A DNA stretch of 23,041 bases from an uncultured Bacilli bacterium (lineage in GTDB: Bacteria; Bacillota_I; Bacilli_A; RF39; UBA660). Position numbers and translations under genes: made by a program. Location: positions 1 through 23,041 of the forward strand of contig CAKPMH010000018.1 of assembly GCA_934167935.1 (NCBI GenBank), given 5' to 3'. Under the pieces are notes generated by a model. That model was given only the letters and a program-made list of their open reading frames with translations. It made no database searches and was not told the origin of the DNA. Shown one piece after another: positions 7,513 through 15,019 of this stretch (position 1 is its first letter; the number at the start of each line of letters is the position of its first letter).

Positions 7513-10386
7513 GTGACAGCAATTTTTTTTCCACTAGCAGCATTATTGGTTGATATTTTAATAATAATAATATTTTTTTCTAAAAAAAATATTGGTAATA
7601 AAGAAACAAAAATTTATTCTTATCTTTTAGTAGTTAATTTTATTGAATGTGTTTTTAATATTATAGGAATTACGTATGTAATTTTACATGGAAATTTAGT
7701 TGTTTTTAGTATTTTACAAAAAATTGATTTGCTTTTGATGATAATATGGGCAAATTTGATGTTTTTTTATGTATATAATGTCTCTGAGTTTAAAAATAAT
7801 AATAAAACAATAAAAAAAATCTGTATTATTTTAACAATATTTGCATCAATTTTAACATTAGTACTACCATGTAAACCGATTATTGATGGTGATAGGATAA
7901 ATTCAATGGGATTATCACCAGATTGTGCATATATAACTATAGCATTATTTTCTATAGGAATAATTATATGTGTTATATTATCAATCATAAAAAATAAATA
8001 TAACTTCAAAAATAAAAAATATTATCCATTATATGTCTTAATTTTATTAGCAGTTCTCGGATTAATTTTAAGAAGTATAATACCATCAATTATTTTTGAA
8101 CCATTTGTTATGGGATATGTTGTTCTTATCATGTATCATACAATAGAAAACCCAGATGTAAAAATGATAGAACAATTGAATATTGCAAAAAATCAAGCAG
8201 ATAAAGCAAATAAGGCAAAAACTGATTTTTTAAGTAGTATGAGTCATGAAATTAGAACGCCTCTAAACGCTATAGTAGGTTTTTCAGATTGTATAACACA
8301 AGCAAAAACATTAGGAGAAGCAAAAGAAAATGCAAATGATATAGTAGGAGCAAGTAAAACATTACTTGAAATAGTAAATGGTATATTAGATATTTCTAAA
8401 ATAGAAGCAGGAAAATTAGAAATCCATAATTCTGCTTATAATGTGCATGAAATGTTAGATAGTGTAGTTAAGTTATCAAGAGCAAGACTTGGAGATAAAA
8501 ATCTAGAATTTAGAGTTGATATAGCCCCAGATATACCAGAAACACTATATGGAGATCATGCAAATATCAAGAAAGTAATAATAAATTTACTTACAAATGC
8601 TATTAAATATACAGATGTTGGATATTTCTCATTAAAAGTAAGTTGTGTTAATAAAAATGATGTTTGTAGACTAATTATAAGCGTAGAAGATAGTGGTAGA
8701 GGAATAAAAGAAAAAGATATAGATAAATTGTTTACAAAATTTCAAAGACTTGATGAGGATAGGAATACAACAATAGAGGGAACAGGACTGGGACTTGCTA
8801 TTACAAAACAATTAGTAGAATTAATGGGAGGAAAAATAGTAGTAAGTAGTAAATTTGGAGAAGGATCTAAATTTACAGTAGCTCTTGATCAAAAAATAAG
8901 TGAAACAAAAGTAGAGAAAAAAGTAACAGAAGAAATAAATGATTTAGATTTAACAAATAAAAAAATATTAGTAGTAGATGATAATAAATTAAATCTTAAG
9001 GTAGCAAGCAAAATACTTGAAAAATATAATCCAATTATTGAAACAGCAGAAAGTGGAATGGAATGTTTAGATAAAATTAATAATGGATTAAAATATGATA
9101 TCATTTTAATGGATGATATGATGCCAAGAATGAGTGGATCAGAAACACTACAAAGATTAAAAAAACTTGAAAACTTTAATATTCCTGTAATCGCATTAAC
9201 TGCAAATGCAATATCTGGTATGGAAGAAAAATACTTAAAAGAAGGTTTTGATGGATATCTAGCAAAACCAATTGAAAAAGAGAAATTACATGATGTTTTA
9301 GCAACATTTATTAAAACAAATAATATTAAAGTGGAAAAAGTAGATAATTTAAAATTAGAAAATAATGAAATAAATAATAAAACTATAAATAATGAACCAA
9401 AACAAATAGAACAAAAAGTATCTACAAATAATAATGACAATTTAATAGATTTAACAAATAAAAAAATATTAATAGTGGATGATAATAAATTAAATATTAA
9501 AGTAGCAAGTACCGTGTTAAAAAGGTATAATCCACAAATAGAAGAAGCTTTAAGTGGAATAGAATGTATAGAAAAAATAAAAAATGGTTCAACTTATGAT
9601 TTAATATTTATGGATGATATGATGCCAAATAAAAGTGGAGTAGAAACATTCCATGAATTAAAACAACTAGAAAACTTTAATATACCAGTAGTAGTTTTAA
9701 CCGCAAATGCAATAGAAGGTATGAGAGAACAATATTTAAAAGAAGGATTTAATGAATATTTATCAAAACCAATTAATAAACTAGAATTAGATAGAGTTTT
9801 AAATTTAATATTTAAAAATAATTTAAATAAAATAGAAATAAAACCTGAAGTGCAAAACGAAATAAAAGAAGAACATAAACCAAGATTTGAAAAAATACCA
9901 GAAGAATTATATGAAATAGAAAACTCTGTTTTATTGCCACATAATGAAGAGAAAAAAGAAGCATATAAAGAAAAAATAGAAACAAATAATCAATTTTCAT
10001 CAGTTTATTTAACTAAAGATGAAAATAAAAATAATAAGGAATATTTGAAAAATAATGATATAGATGTAGATTCTGGAATCGAACTTTTAGGCGATATAGG
10101 TATGTATAACGAAACAATGAATGACTTTTATAATTTAGGAAATGATAGAATAACAAAATTAAAAGAATACGTAAATATGAAAGATATGCAAAATTATGCA
10201 ATACTAGTACATGCCATAAAAAGTGATTCTAAATATTTAGGGATAACAAAGTTAGCTAACAAAGCATATGAACATGAAATAAAGTCAAAAGAAAGTAATA
10301 TAGATTTTGTAAATAATGATTTTAATAATTTATTAAATCTATTAATAGAAGTACTAAATATAATAAAAAAATATTTAGGAAAATAA
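7513..10386 (+). CDS. Hybrid sensor histidine kinase: 7-TM, HisKA, HATPase, two REC, HPt
   Basis: The 957-residue membrane protein holds a whole phosphorelay. Residues 1-210 form about seven hydrophobic segments (roughly 3-22, 35-56, 62-88, 101-119, 138-159, 170-188, 192-210). HisKA carries phospho-acceptor H245 (SHEIRTPLNA). The ATPase has N-box NLLTNAIKYT (358-367), G1 DSGRG (393-397) and G2 GTGLGL (423-428). Two receiver domains follow, with phospho-acceptors D534 and D701, both in MDDMMP; they are internal duplicates 167 residues apart. A charged linker leads to a C-terminal HPt domain with H900 (HAIKSDSKYLG). The GTG start is supported by GGTGAT three bases upstream. No DNA-binding response regulator is nearby, so the output partner is unknown. 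The sensor part uses more TTG leucine codons than the kinase part. Confidence 0.95.
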   Translation: MTAIFFPLAALLVDILIIIIFFSKKNIGNKETKIYSYLLVVNFIECVFNIIGITYVILHGNLVVFSILQKIDLLLMIIWANLMFFYVYNVSEFKNNNKTIKKICIILTIFASILTLVLPCKPIIDGDRINSMGLSPDCAYITIALFSIGIIICVILSIIKNKYNFKNKKYYPLYVLILLAVLGLILRSIIPSIIFEPFVMGYVVLIMYHTIENPDVKMIEQLNIAKNQADKANKAKTDFLSSMSHEIRTPLNAIVGFSDCITQAKTLGEAKENANDIVGASKTLLEIVNGILDISKIEAGKLEIHNSAYNVHEMLDSVVKLSRARLGDKNLEFRVDIAPDIPETLYGDHANIKKVIINLLTNAIKYTDVGYFSLKVSCVNKNDVCRLIISVEDSGRGIKEKDIDKLFTKFQRLDEDRNTTIEGTGLGLAITKQLVELMGGKIVVSSKFGEGSKFTVALDQKISETKVEKKVTEEINDLDLTNKKILVVDDNKLNLKVASKILEKYNPIIETAESGMECLDKINNGLKYDIILMDDMMPRMSGSETLQRLKKLENFNIPVIALTANAISGMEEKYLKEGFDGYLAKPIEKEKLHDVLATFIKTNNIKVEKVDNLKLENNEINNKTINNEPKQIEQKVSTNNNDNLIDLTNKKILIVDDNKLNIKVASTVLKRYNPQIEEALSGIECIEKIKNGSTYDLIFMDDMMPNKSGVETFHELKQLENFNIPVVVLTANAIEGMREQYLKEGFNEYLSKPINKLELDRVLNLIFKNNLNKIEIKPEVQNEIKEEHKPRFEKIPEELYEIENSVLLPHNEEKKEAYKEKIETNNQFSSVYLTKDENKNNKEYLKNNDIDVDSGIELLGDIGMYNETMNDFYNLGNDRITKLKEYVNMKDMQNYAILVHAIKSDSKYLGITKLANKAYEHEIKSKESNIDFVNNDFNNLLNLLIEVLNIIKKYLGK
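8947..9801 (+). repeat. Tandem duplication encoding two receiver domains
   Basis: The segments starting at 8947 and 9448 are nearly identical in DNA at their beginnings (both open GATTTAACAAATAAAAAAAT) and encode matching receiver domains, including VDDNKLN, MDDMMP, LENFNIPV and LTANAI in both. The offset is 501 bases, exactly 167 codons, so the duplication kept frame. Divergence increases toward the end of each unit. Both copies keep the acidic pair, the phospho-acceptor Asp, the Thr in LTANA and the Lys in KP, so both look functional. Confidence 0.85.
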
Positions 10387-10412
10387 ATCCAAACATTTAT
10401 TTGGATTTTTTT
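10385..10412 (+). terminator. Rho-independent terminator after the hybrid kinase gene
   Basis: A 9-bp perfect stem, AAATCCAAA (10385-10393) with TTTGGATTT (10400-10408), and a 6-base loop, runs into T residues to 10412. It overlaps the stop codon of the kinase gene and ends the operon. Confidence 0.88.
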
Positions 10413-10432
10413 CATAAATTTGTTATATTTTA

Positions 10433-10460
10433 TTGACAAAAAAGAAAAAAATGTTATAAT
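10433..10460 (+). promoter_or_regulatory. Near-consensus promoter for the unknown gene at 10486
   Basis: A perfect TTGACA (10433-10438) and a perfect TATAAT (10455-10460) are 16 bases apart, with a TGT extension at 10452-10454. This is the strongest-looking promoter in the window and suggests high constitutive transcription. Confidence 0.9.
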
Positions 10461-10485
10461 AATAAAACGTTTCAGGGGTGATTAT

Positions 10486-11121
10486 ATGAAATTTATAAGT
10501 TCAGTAGAAAAAGCATATAACTTAGATATAAAAAAAGAAAGAAAAATAAATGAAATTATTAAAAAAGATAAAACTTTAAATAAAGATGAAATAAACAAAA
10601 TTATTTCAATAATATCTGCATGGTCAATATGTAGATATCAAAATGCATCAAAAGAATTATATAATGAATTTAATATGTTAAAACTAGCAAGTGAAAATAT
10701 AAAACTATTACTTGAAATATTTAATATGAATAGTTTAAATGCTAACTTAAAAGAAGTTCTCTCAAAAGGTGAATATGAAAAATTTATAAAAGATGATGCA
10801 TATAGAAGAGAAATACTTTATTTAGCACTGTTACAAATAATAAATCAAGGTGGAAAAACATATGGAGCAGAATATGGATTAGTATATGCCAAAACATTTA
10901 ATTTTGACCTTTCAACACCATTACATTATGCCTCATATGATGAAGGAATGAATGATCCAAGATTAAAAGAATACATAAATACATATCTAAAATTAGGTGG
11001 AAGCAAAAATGTTTATTGGTTACCTTCATACTATAGTGAAAATAAAAAACAAAAATATAATATGGAAGAACTTAAATATGTTATAGATTATTTCAGTATA
11101 AAACAATATATAAAAAAATAA
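10486..11121 (+). CDS. Unknown protein, monocistronic behind a strong promoter
   Basis: I do not recognise this 211-residue protein. The ATG at 10486 is chosen because GGTGAT lies three bases upstream (10477-10482); an in-frame ATG at 10420 lies upstream of the promoter and cannot be on its transcript. The protein is soluble, without signal peptide or membrane segment. The first ~110 residues look helical and charged. A more conserved-looking stretch (about 124-185) contains NQGGKTYGAEYGLVYAKTF and then LHYASYDEGMNDP and LGGSKNVYWLPSYY. No catalytic motif is evident. It has its own consensus promoter and its own terminator, so it is an independent and probably well-expressed unit between the kinase operon and proS. 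Confidence 0.8.
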   Translation: MKFISSVEKAYNLDIKKERKINEIIKKDKTLNKDEINKIISIISAWSICRYQNASKELYNEFNMLKLASENIKLLLEIFNMNSLNANLKEVLSKGEYEKFIKDDAYRREILYLALLQIINQGGKTYGAEYGLVYAKTFNFDLSTPLHYASYDEGMNDPRLKEYINTYLKLGGSKNVYWLPSYYSENKKQKYNMEELKYVIDYFSIKQYIKK

Positions 11122-11148
11122 AATTGATTTAAAATATCAATTTTTTTT
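11121..11148 (+). terminator. Rho-independent terminator after the gene at 10486
   Basis: An 8-bp stem AAATTGAT (11121-11128) and ATCAATTT (11136-11143), with a 7-base loop, continues into eight T residues (11141-11148). Confidence 0.82.
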
Positions 11149-11150
11149 GA

Positions 11151-11179
11151 TTGATAAAATAAAATATATACTGTATAAT
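11151..11179 (+). promoter_or_regulatory. Promoter for proS
   Basis: TTGATA (11151-11156) and TATAAT (11174-11179) have a 17-base spacer. The leader that follows is only about 20 bases long, leaving no room for a T-box. A GAGG ribosome binding site lies at 11191-11194. Confidence 0.82.
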
Positions 11180-11202
11180 TATTAAAGAAAGAGGATGAAT
11201 TT

Positions 11203-12474
11203 ATGAGATTAAAAAATTTAAATATAAAAAAAATTAATCTAAAGGATATAGATGAAAATTATAGCGGGCAAGATATTTTAATAAAATTAGGTGAATTATA
11301 TCAATTTGAAAGTGGAATATATGGATATGGAAATTTATGGACAAAATTAGAAAGAATAGTAGAAAATATAATAATAGAAGAACTAGATAAAGTAGGATGT
11401 ATACAAGTAGAATTTCCTAAATTACAACCTAAAAAAATATGGGAACAATCAAATAGATGGGATATGTATACTAAAGAAGGAGATATCATGTTCACTATAA
11501 ATAATAATTTAGGAGAATATGGACTTGCACCAACAGCTGAAGAATGTGCTACTATATTTGGAGCAAATAGATTACCATCATATAAAAATTTACCTGCAAC
11601 CTATTATCAAATAGGAGAAAAATTTAGAAAAGAAATACGTACTAGAGGTTTCTTATTTAGGCCAAGAACTTTTGTAATGATGGATGCATATTCATTTGAT
11701 AAAACAGAAGAAGATATGAAAAAAACGTATGACTTAATGCATAAAGCATATATGAATATTTTTAATAGATTAGGAATAAATATTATTCCTACTGTAAGTG
11801 ATAATGGTGTTATAGGAGGAAAAGTTGCTGAAGAATTTCAAGCGGCAACTAAATTAGGTGAAGATATAATACTATATGATGAAAAACAAAATATAGGAAT
11901 AAATAAAGAAGTATTAGAATTTGAAAATAAAGAGGAATATTTAAAACAATTAAACATAAACAATATAACTGAATTAAAAGAATTAAATTCAGTTGAACTT
12001 GGAAATAACTTTCAATTAGGTACAAAATATTCAGAAAGTATGAATTTATTCTTTAAAGATGAAGAAGGAAATGATAGACCATATTATATGGGATGTTATG
12101 GAATAGGACTTGGAAGAATAATCGCATGTTTAATAGAAAATAATGTTATAAGAAAAGATGAAAAAATAAAAGGATTTGCTCTTCCATATAATATTGCACC
12201 TTATAAAGTACAAATAATTTATAATGAAAGCACAAAAGAACAAGCAGAAAAATTATACTCATATTTATTAGAAAATAATATAAATGCAATAATTGATGAT
12301 AGAGATAATTTATCAATAGGAAATAGAATAAATGATGTTTATGTACTTGGAACACCTAAAATGATAATATTAGGTAATAAATTTGATGGTGAAAACTACC
12401 AAATAGAAGATACAAAAACAAATGAAGTAACAACATCTTCATTAGATGAAATAATAAAAAATATTAATAAATAA
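11203..12474 (+). CDS. proS: Prolyl-tRNA synthetase, bacterial type without INS editing domain
   Basis: This class II enzyme charges tRNA-Pro with proline. Sequence blocks follow bacterial-type ProRS: SGIYGYGNL and motif 1 (about 36-75), LGEYGLAPTAEE, motif 2 region KFRKEIRTRGFLF then MMDAYSFD, IGGKVAEEFQ, LGNNFQLGTKYSE, motif 3 GCYGIGLGR (about 297-305) and a C-terminal anticodon-binding domain (ALPYNIAPYKVQI onward). Typical bacterial ProRS has about 565 residues with a ~180-residue editing insertion (INS) between motifs 2 and 3; here only a few dozen residues separate GEDIILYDE from LGNNFQLG and the total is 423. This matches the short form known from alphaproteobacteria and mitochondria. 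Ala-tRNA-Pro editing would have to come from a separate protein. The identity is secure. Confidence 0.93.
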   Translation: MRLKNLNIKKINLKDIDENYSGQDILIKLGELYQFESGIYGYGNLWTKLERIVENIIIEELDKVGCIQVEFPKLQPKKIWEQSNRWDMYTKEGDIMFTINNNLGEYGLAPTAEECATIFGANRLPSYKNLPATYYQIGEKFRKEIRTRGFLFRPRTFVMMDAYSFDKTEEDMKKTYDLMHKAYMNIFNRLGINIIPTVSDNGVIGGKVAEEFQAATKLGEDIILYDEKQNIGINKEVLEFENKEEYLKQLNINNITELKELNSVELGNNFQLGTKYSESMNLFFKDEEGNDRPYYMGCYGIGLGRIIACLIENNVIRKDEKIKGFALPYNIAPYKVQIIYNESTKEQAEKLYSYLLENNINAIIDDRDNLSIGNRINDVYVLGTPKMIILGNKFDGENYQIEDTKTNEVTTSSLDEIIKNINK

Positions 12475-12510
12475 AAATAATATTCGACAAAATTTGACCA
12501 ATTAATAAAA

Positions 12511-12516
12511 TATAAT
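12511..12516 (+). promoter_or_regulatory. Possible -10 element ahead of the SPOR-radC-mre cluster
   Basis: A consensus TATAAT lies 15 bases upstream of the next start codon. TTGACC (12494-12499) is only 11 bases upstream of it, too near for a standard -35, so the promoter is weak, activator-dependent or misread. No hairpin terminator is seen after proS, so read-through may also supply this cluster. Confidence 0.4.
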
Positions 12517-12531
12517 AAAACTGGTGATAGT

Positions 12532-12993
12532 ATGAAATTAAAAAATATTTTTCCAGTAGTATTATGTATATTAATTGGTTTTTTTATGGGAAATTTTATG
12601 TTTAAAGAATATAATCAAAATACTAAAACAGTCTCTCTTACTGGAGAAAAATTATATTTTTTACAAGCAGGAGTATTTTCAAGTGAAGAAGAAATGAAAC
12701 GTGAAATGAGTAAATTCTCATATTATATATATACAAAAGAAAATAATATGTATTATTCATATGTAGGAATTGTAAAAAAAGAAAAAAATTTAAAAAAATT
12801 AAAGGAATTCTATAAAAGTGAAGGGTATGATATATATGTAAGAGAAATTTTTATATCAAATATTTCTTTTATAACCATATTAAATCAATATGAAACATTA
12901 TTAGAAGAAACAAGTGATAATAAAATAATAAAATCAATAGAAAGTCAAATACTAAGTAAATATGAGGAGTTGGTAATGATTGACAAGAATTAA
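12532..12993 (+). CDS. Membrane-anchored SPOR-like protein, SpoIIB position
   Basis: The 153-residue protein starts with a single membrane anchor (about residues 6-24, rich in Phe, Ile, Leu and Gly) followed by an extracytoplasmic domain. LYFLQAGVFSSEEEM (about 42-56) and the strand-helix pattern up to GYDIYVREI resemble a SPOR domain, which binds peptidoglycan stripped of stem peptides at septa. A helical tail follows. In Bacillus the SPOR protein SpoIIB lies just upstream of maf-radC-mreB, so this may be a short SpoIIB relative acting in septal wall remodelling during engulfment; that is inferred from position and weak similarity. The GGTGAT site three bases before the ATG supports the start. 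It overlaps radC by 14 bases. Confidence 0.75.
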   Translation: MKLKNIFPVVLCILIGFFMGNFMFKEYNQNTKTVSLTGEKLYFLQAGVFSSEEEMKREMSKFSYYIYTKENNMYYSYVGIVKKEKNLKKLKEFYKSEGYDIYVREIFISNISFITILNQYETLLEETSDNKIIKSIESQILSKYEELVMIDKN

Positions 12994-13657
12994 AGATTTA
13001 CCTGTTTTAGAAAGACCAATTGAAAGATTGATTAATGTAGGATGTGAAAATTTAAGTAATGAAGAATTAATATCAATAATACTTAAATGTGGAACCAAAG
13101 AAAAAAGTGTAAAAGAAATATCTAGCCAGTTACTAAAAGAAAATGATATTCATGAATTAAAAAATGTAACTTTAGAAAAAATAATGAAAATAAAAGGAAT
13201 TGGAAAAGTAAAAGCAGCAACTCTTCTAGCAACTATAGAACTTGGAAATAGAATAAATAGAAAAGTAGATACAATAAATGATATAAAAGTTACGAATTCT
13301 AAGATAATATATGAATATTTTAAAAATGTAATTGGCGAAAAATCACAAGAATATTTTTATTGTGTATATCTAGATAATAGTAAAAAAGTAATAAAAAATA
13401 AATTATTATTTATGGGAACTTTAAATTATAGTACAGTTCATCCAAGAGAAATATTTAAAGAAGCATATTTAGCAAATGCAACATCAATAATATGTATTCA
13501 TAATCATCCAACAGGAAATGTAACACCAAGTAAAAATGATATTGAATTAACAAATAATTTAATAAAAGTTGGAAATTTACTTGGAATTTCTGTAACTGAC
13601 CATATAATAATAGGTAAAAATAATTATTATAGTTTTTTTGAAAATAATCTTATTTAA
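12980..13657 (+). CDS. radC: RadC family JAB/MPN protein
   Basis: The 225-residue protein opens IKDLPVLERP, the family's usual N-terminus, which fixes the TTG start at 12980 despite the 14-base overlap with the upstream gene; a GAGGAG site lies at 12964-12969. A helix-hairpin-helix (IKGIGKVKAATLL, 71-83) precedes the JAMM/MPN+ metal site HNHPTGNVTPSKND, with H174, H176 and D187 as zinc ligands and a conserved HPREIFK block before it. Despite its name, RadC's role in DNA repair is doubtful and its biochemical function is unsettled. Its place between a SPOR gene and mreC matches the Bacillus maf-radC-mre order, with maf and mreB absent. Confidence 0.95.
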   Translation: MTRIKDLPVLERPIERLINVGCENLSNEELISIILKCGTKEKSVKEISSQLLKENDIHELKNVTLEKIMKIKGIGKVKAATLLATIELGNRINRKVDTINDIKVTNSKIIYEYFKNVIGEKSQEYFYCVYLDNSKKVIKNKLLFMGTLNYSTVHPREIFKEAYLANATSIICIHNHPTGNVTPSKNDIELTNNLIKVGNLLGISVTDHIIIGKNNYYSFFENNLI

Positions 13658-13668
13658 GGATGTGAAAT

Positions 13669-14511
13669 ATGTTAAAAAATAAAAAATACTATGTGATAGT
13701 AATATTAATAATAATAAGTATACTACTAATATTATTTCAAGCATTAATTAAAGATAATAGAAAATTAACAATAATAGAAAAAGTAATAAAAGATACAACT
13801 TTATCAGTAAATAAAATATCAAATAATTCAGTTAATTTTATAAAAGATAAAATTAATGAATCAAAATCAAAACAAAAACTATATAAAAAATATAAAAAAT
13901 TAGAAAAAAAATATAGTAAAGTTAAATTAATGGAAGCAAAATATGATGAAGCAACAAAAGAAATAAATGACCTAAAAAAAATACTAGAATTAAACAATAT
14001 ATTAAGTGAAAGCTCATATATGAATGCTACTATAATAAATAGAAATATAGGTTATTGGTATAATAAAATAACTATAGATAAAGGAGAAGCTGATGGCATA
14101 AAAAAAGATATGGCTGTTATTAATAATGAAGGATTAGTAGGAGTAGTCATAAAAACATCAAAATTAAATAGTATAGTAAAACTTCTTACTACAAATGATA
14201 CAAATAATAAAATATCCGTAAAAATAAAAATAAATGATGATAATTATATATATGGATTATTAACTGGATACGATAGAGAAAAAAACAGACTTATAATTGA
14301 GGGAATAGCAGAGAATACAGAAATAAATAAAGATGACGTTGTTACAACAACAGGATTAGGCAATAATTTTCCAAGTGGCATTTTAATAGGAACAGTTGAT
14401 AGTATTACTAAAGATAATTTTGATTTAGCACGAACAGTATTAGTAAAGCCAAGTGTTAATTTTGATAATTTAAATTATGTTACAGTACTAAGAAAAGAGG
14501 AAAAAGAGTGA
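13669..14511 (+). CDS. mreC: Rod shape-determining protein MreC
   Basis: The 280-residue protein has a membrane anchor at about 7-26, a Lys/Glu-rich coiled coil at about 60-100, then the extracytoplasmic beta-domain containing NRNIGYWYNKITIDKG and the family's GADGIKKDMAVI-like and VGVVI strands (here EADGIKKDMAVI and GLVGVVI), and GLGNNFPSGILIG near the end. MreC links the cytoskeletal protein MreB to the lateral-wall synthesis machinery. The start follows AAGGATG. mreD overlaps the end as GTGA. The cluster has no mreB gene, which must lie elsewhere if rod growth is MreB-driven. Confidence 0.93.
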   Translation: MLKNKKYYVIVILIIISILLILFQALIKDNRKLTIIEKVIKDTTLSVNKISNNSVNFIKDKINESKSKQKLYKKYKKLEKKYSKVKLMEAKYDEATKEINDLKKILELNNILSESSYMNATIINRNIGYWYNKITIDKGEADGIKKDMAVINNEGLVGVVIKTSKLNSIVKLLTTNDTNNKISVKIKINDDNYIYGLLTGYDREKNRLIIEGIAENTEINKDDVVTTTGLGNNFPSGILIGTVDSITKDNFDLARTVLVKPSVNFDNLNYVTVLRKEEKE

Positions 14512-14996
14512 TTATATTAATTATTTTATTATCATTTTATTTAGAAGGAATAGTAAATTCTTTTATAAATGTAGATTATTTAGTCCCTCTTTTTACAGTG
14601 CTATCTCTTATAATTGTATATCCATATTTATATAACAAAAAAAAATTATATATAATGATTTGTTTTATAACGGGCCTTTTATATGATATAGGATATACAG
14701 ATACTTTATTTTTAAATGCAACAATATTTACTTTAATAGGATATATAATAATGGTACTAAATAAGTTTATAACTAATAATAAATTTAATGTAGCATTAAT
14801 ATCAATTATATTAATTATTTTATATAGAGTAATAACATATATAATATTAATTTTTATTAATTATATGAATAAAGATATAAATCTACTTTTAAATAGTATA
14901 ATAGATTCTATTTTAATAAATATTATATATATAGTTATTTTATACATAATAACAGATATTATAGCAAATAAAAAAGGAATATATAAATTAGATTAA
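14508..14996 (+). CDS. mreD: Rod shape-determining protein MreD
   Basis: This 162-residue, very hydrophobic protein has about five membrane segments, the MreD topology, and the typical CFITGLLYDIGYTDTLFLNA block (about 51-70) where family members carry G-L-x-x-D near the middle. The GTG start overlaps the mreC stop, with GAGG at 14497-14500 as ribosome binding site. MreD acts with MreC in the elongasome. Sequence identity in this family is always low, so the call leans on topology, this motif and position after mreC. Confidence 0.88.
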   Translation: MIILIILLSFYLEGIVNSFINVDYLVPLFTVLSLIIVYPYLYNKKKLYIMICFITGLLYDIGYTDTLFLNATIFTLIGYIIMVLNKFITNNKFNVALISIILIILYRVITYIILIFINYMNKDINLLLNSIIDSILINIIYIVILYIITDIIANKKGIYKLD

Positions 14997-15019
14997 ACAT
15001 ATTATTTACTGGTGATAAT

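Noticed and set aside
8947..9801. Assembly artefact explaining the duplicated receiver domains
   Set aside because: The copies differ at many positions, including conservative amino acid changes and different ends, so they are diverged true repeats.
10420..10485. N-terminal extension of the unknown protein from the ATG at 10420
   Set aside because: That ATG lies upstream of the TTGACA/TATAAT promoter, and the ATG at 10486 has a well-spaced ribosome binding site.
11151..11202. T-box riboswitch upstream of proS
   Set aside because: The leader after the promoter is about 20 bases, far too short, and no T-box motif is present. trpS has no leader at all.
12494..12516. TTGACC with TATAAT as a full promoter ahead of the SPOR gene
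   Set aside because: The spacer is only 11 bases, outside the functional range; only the -10 is kept, at low confidence.
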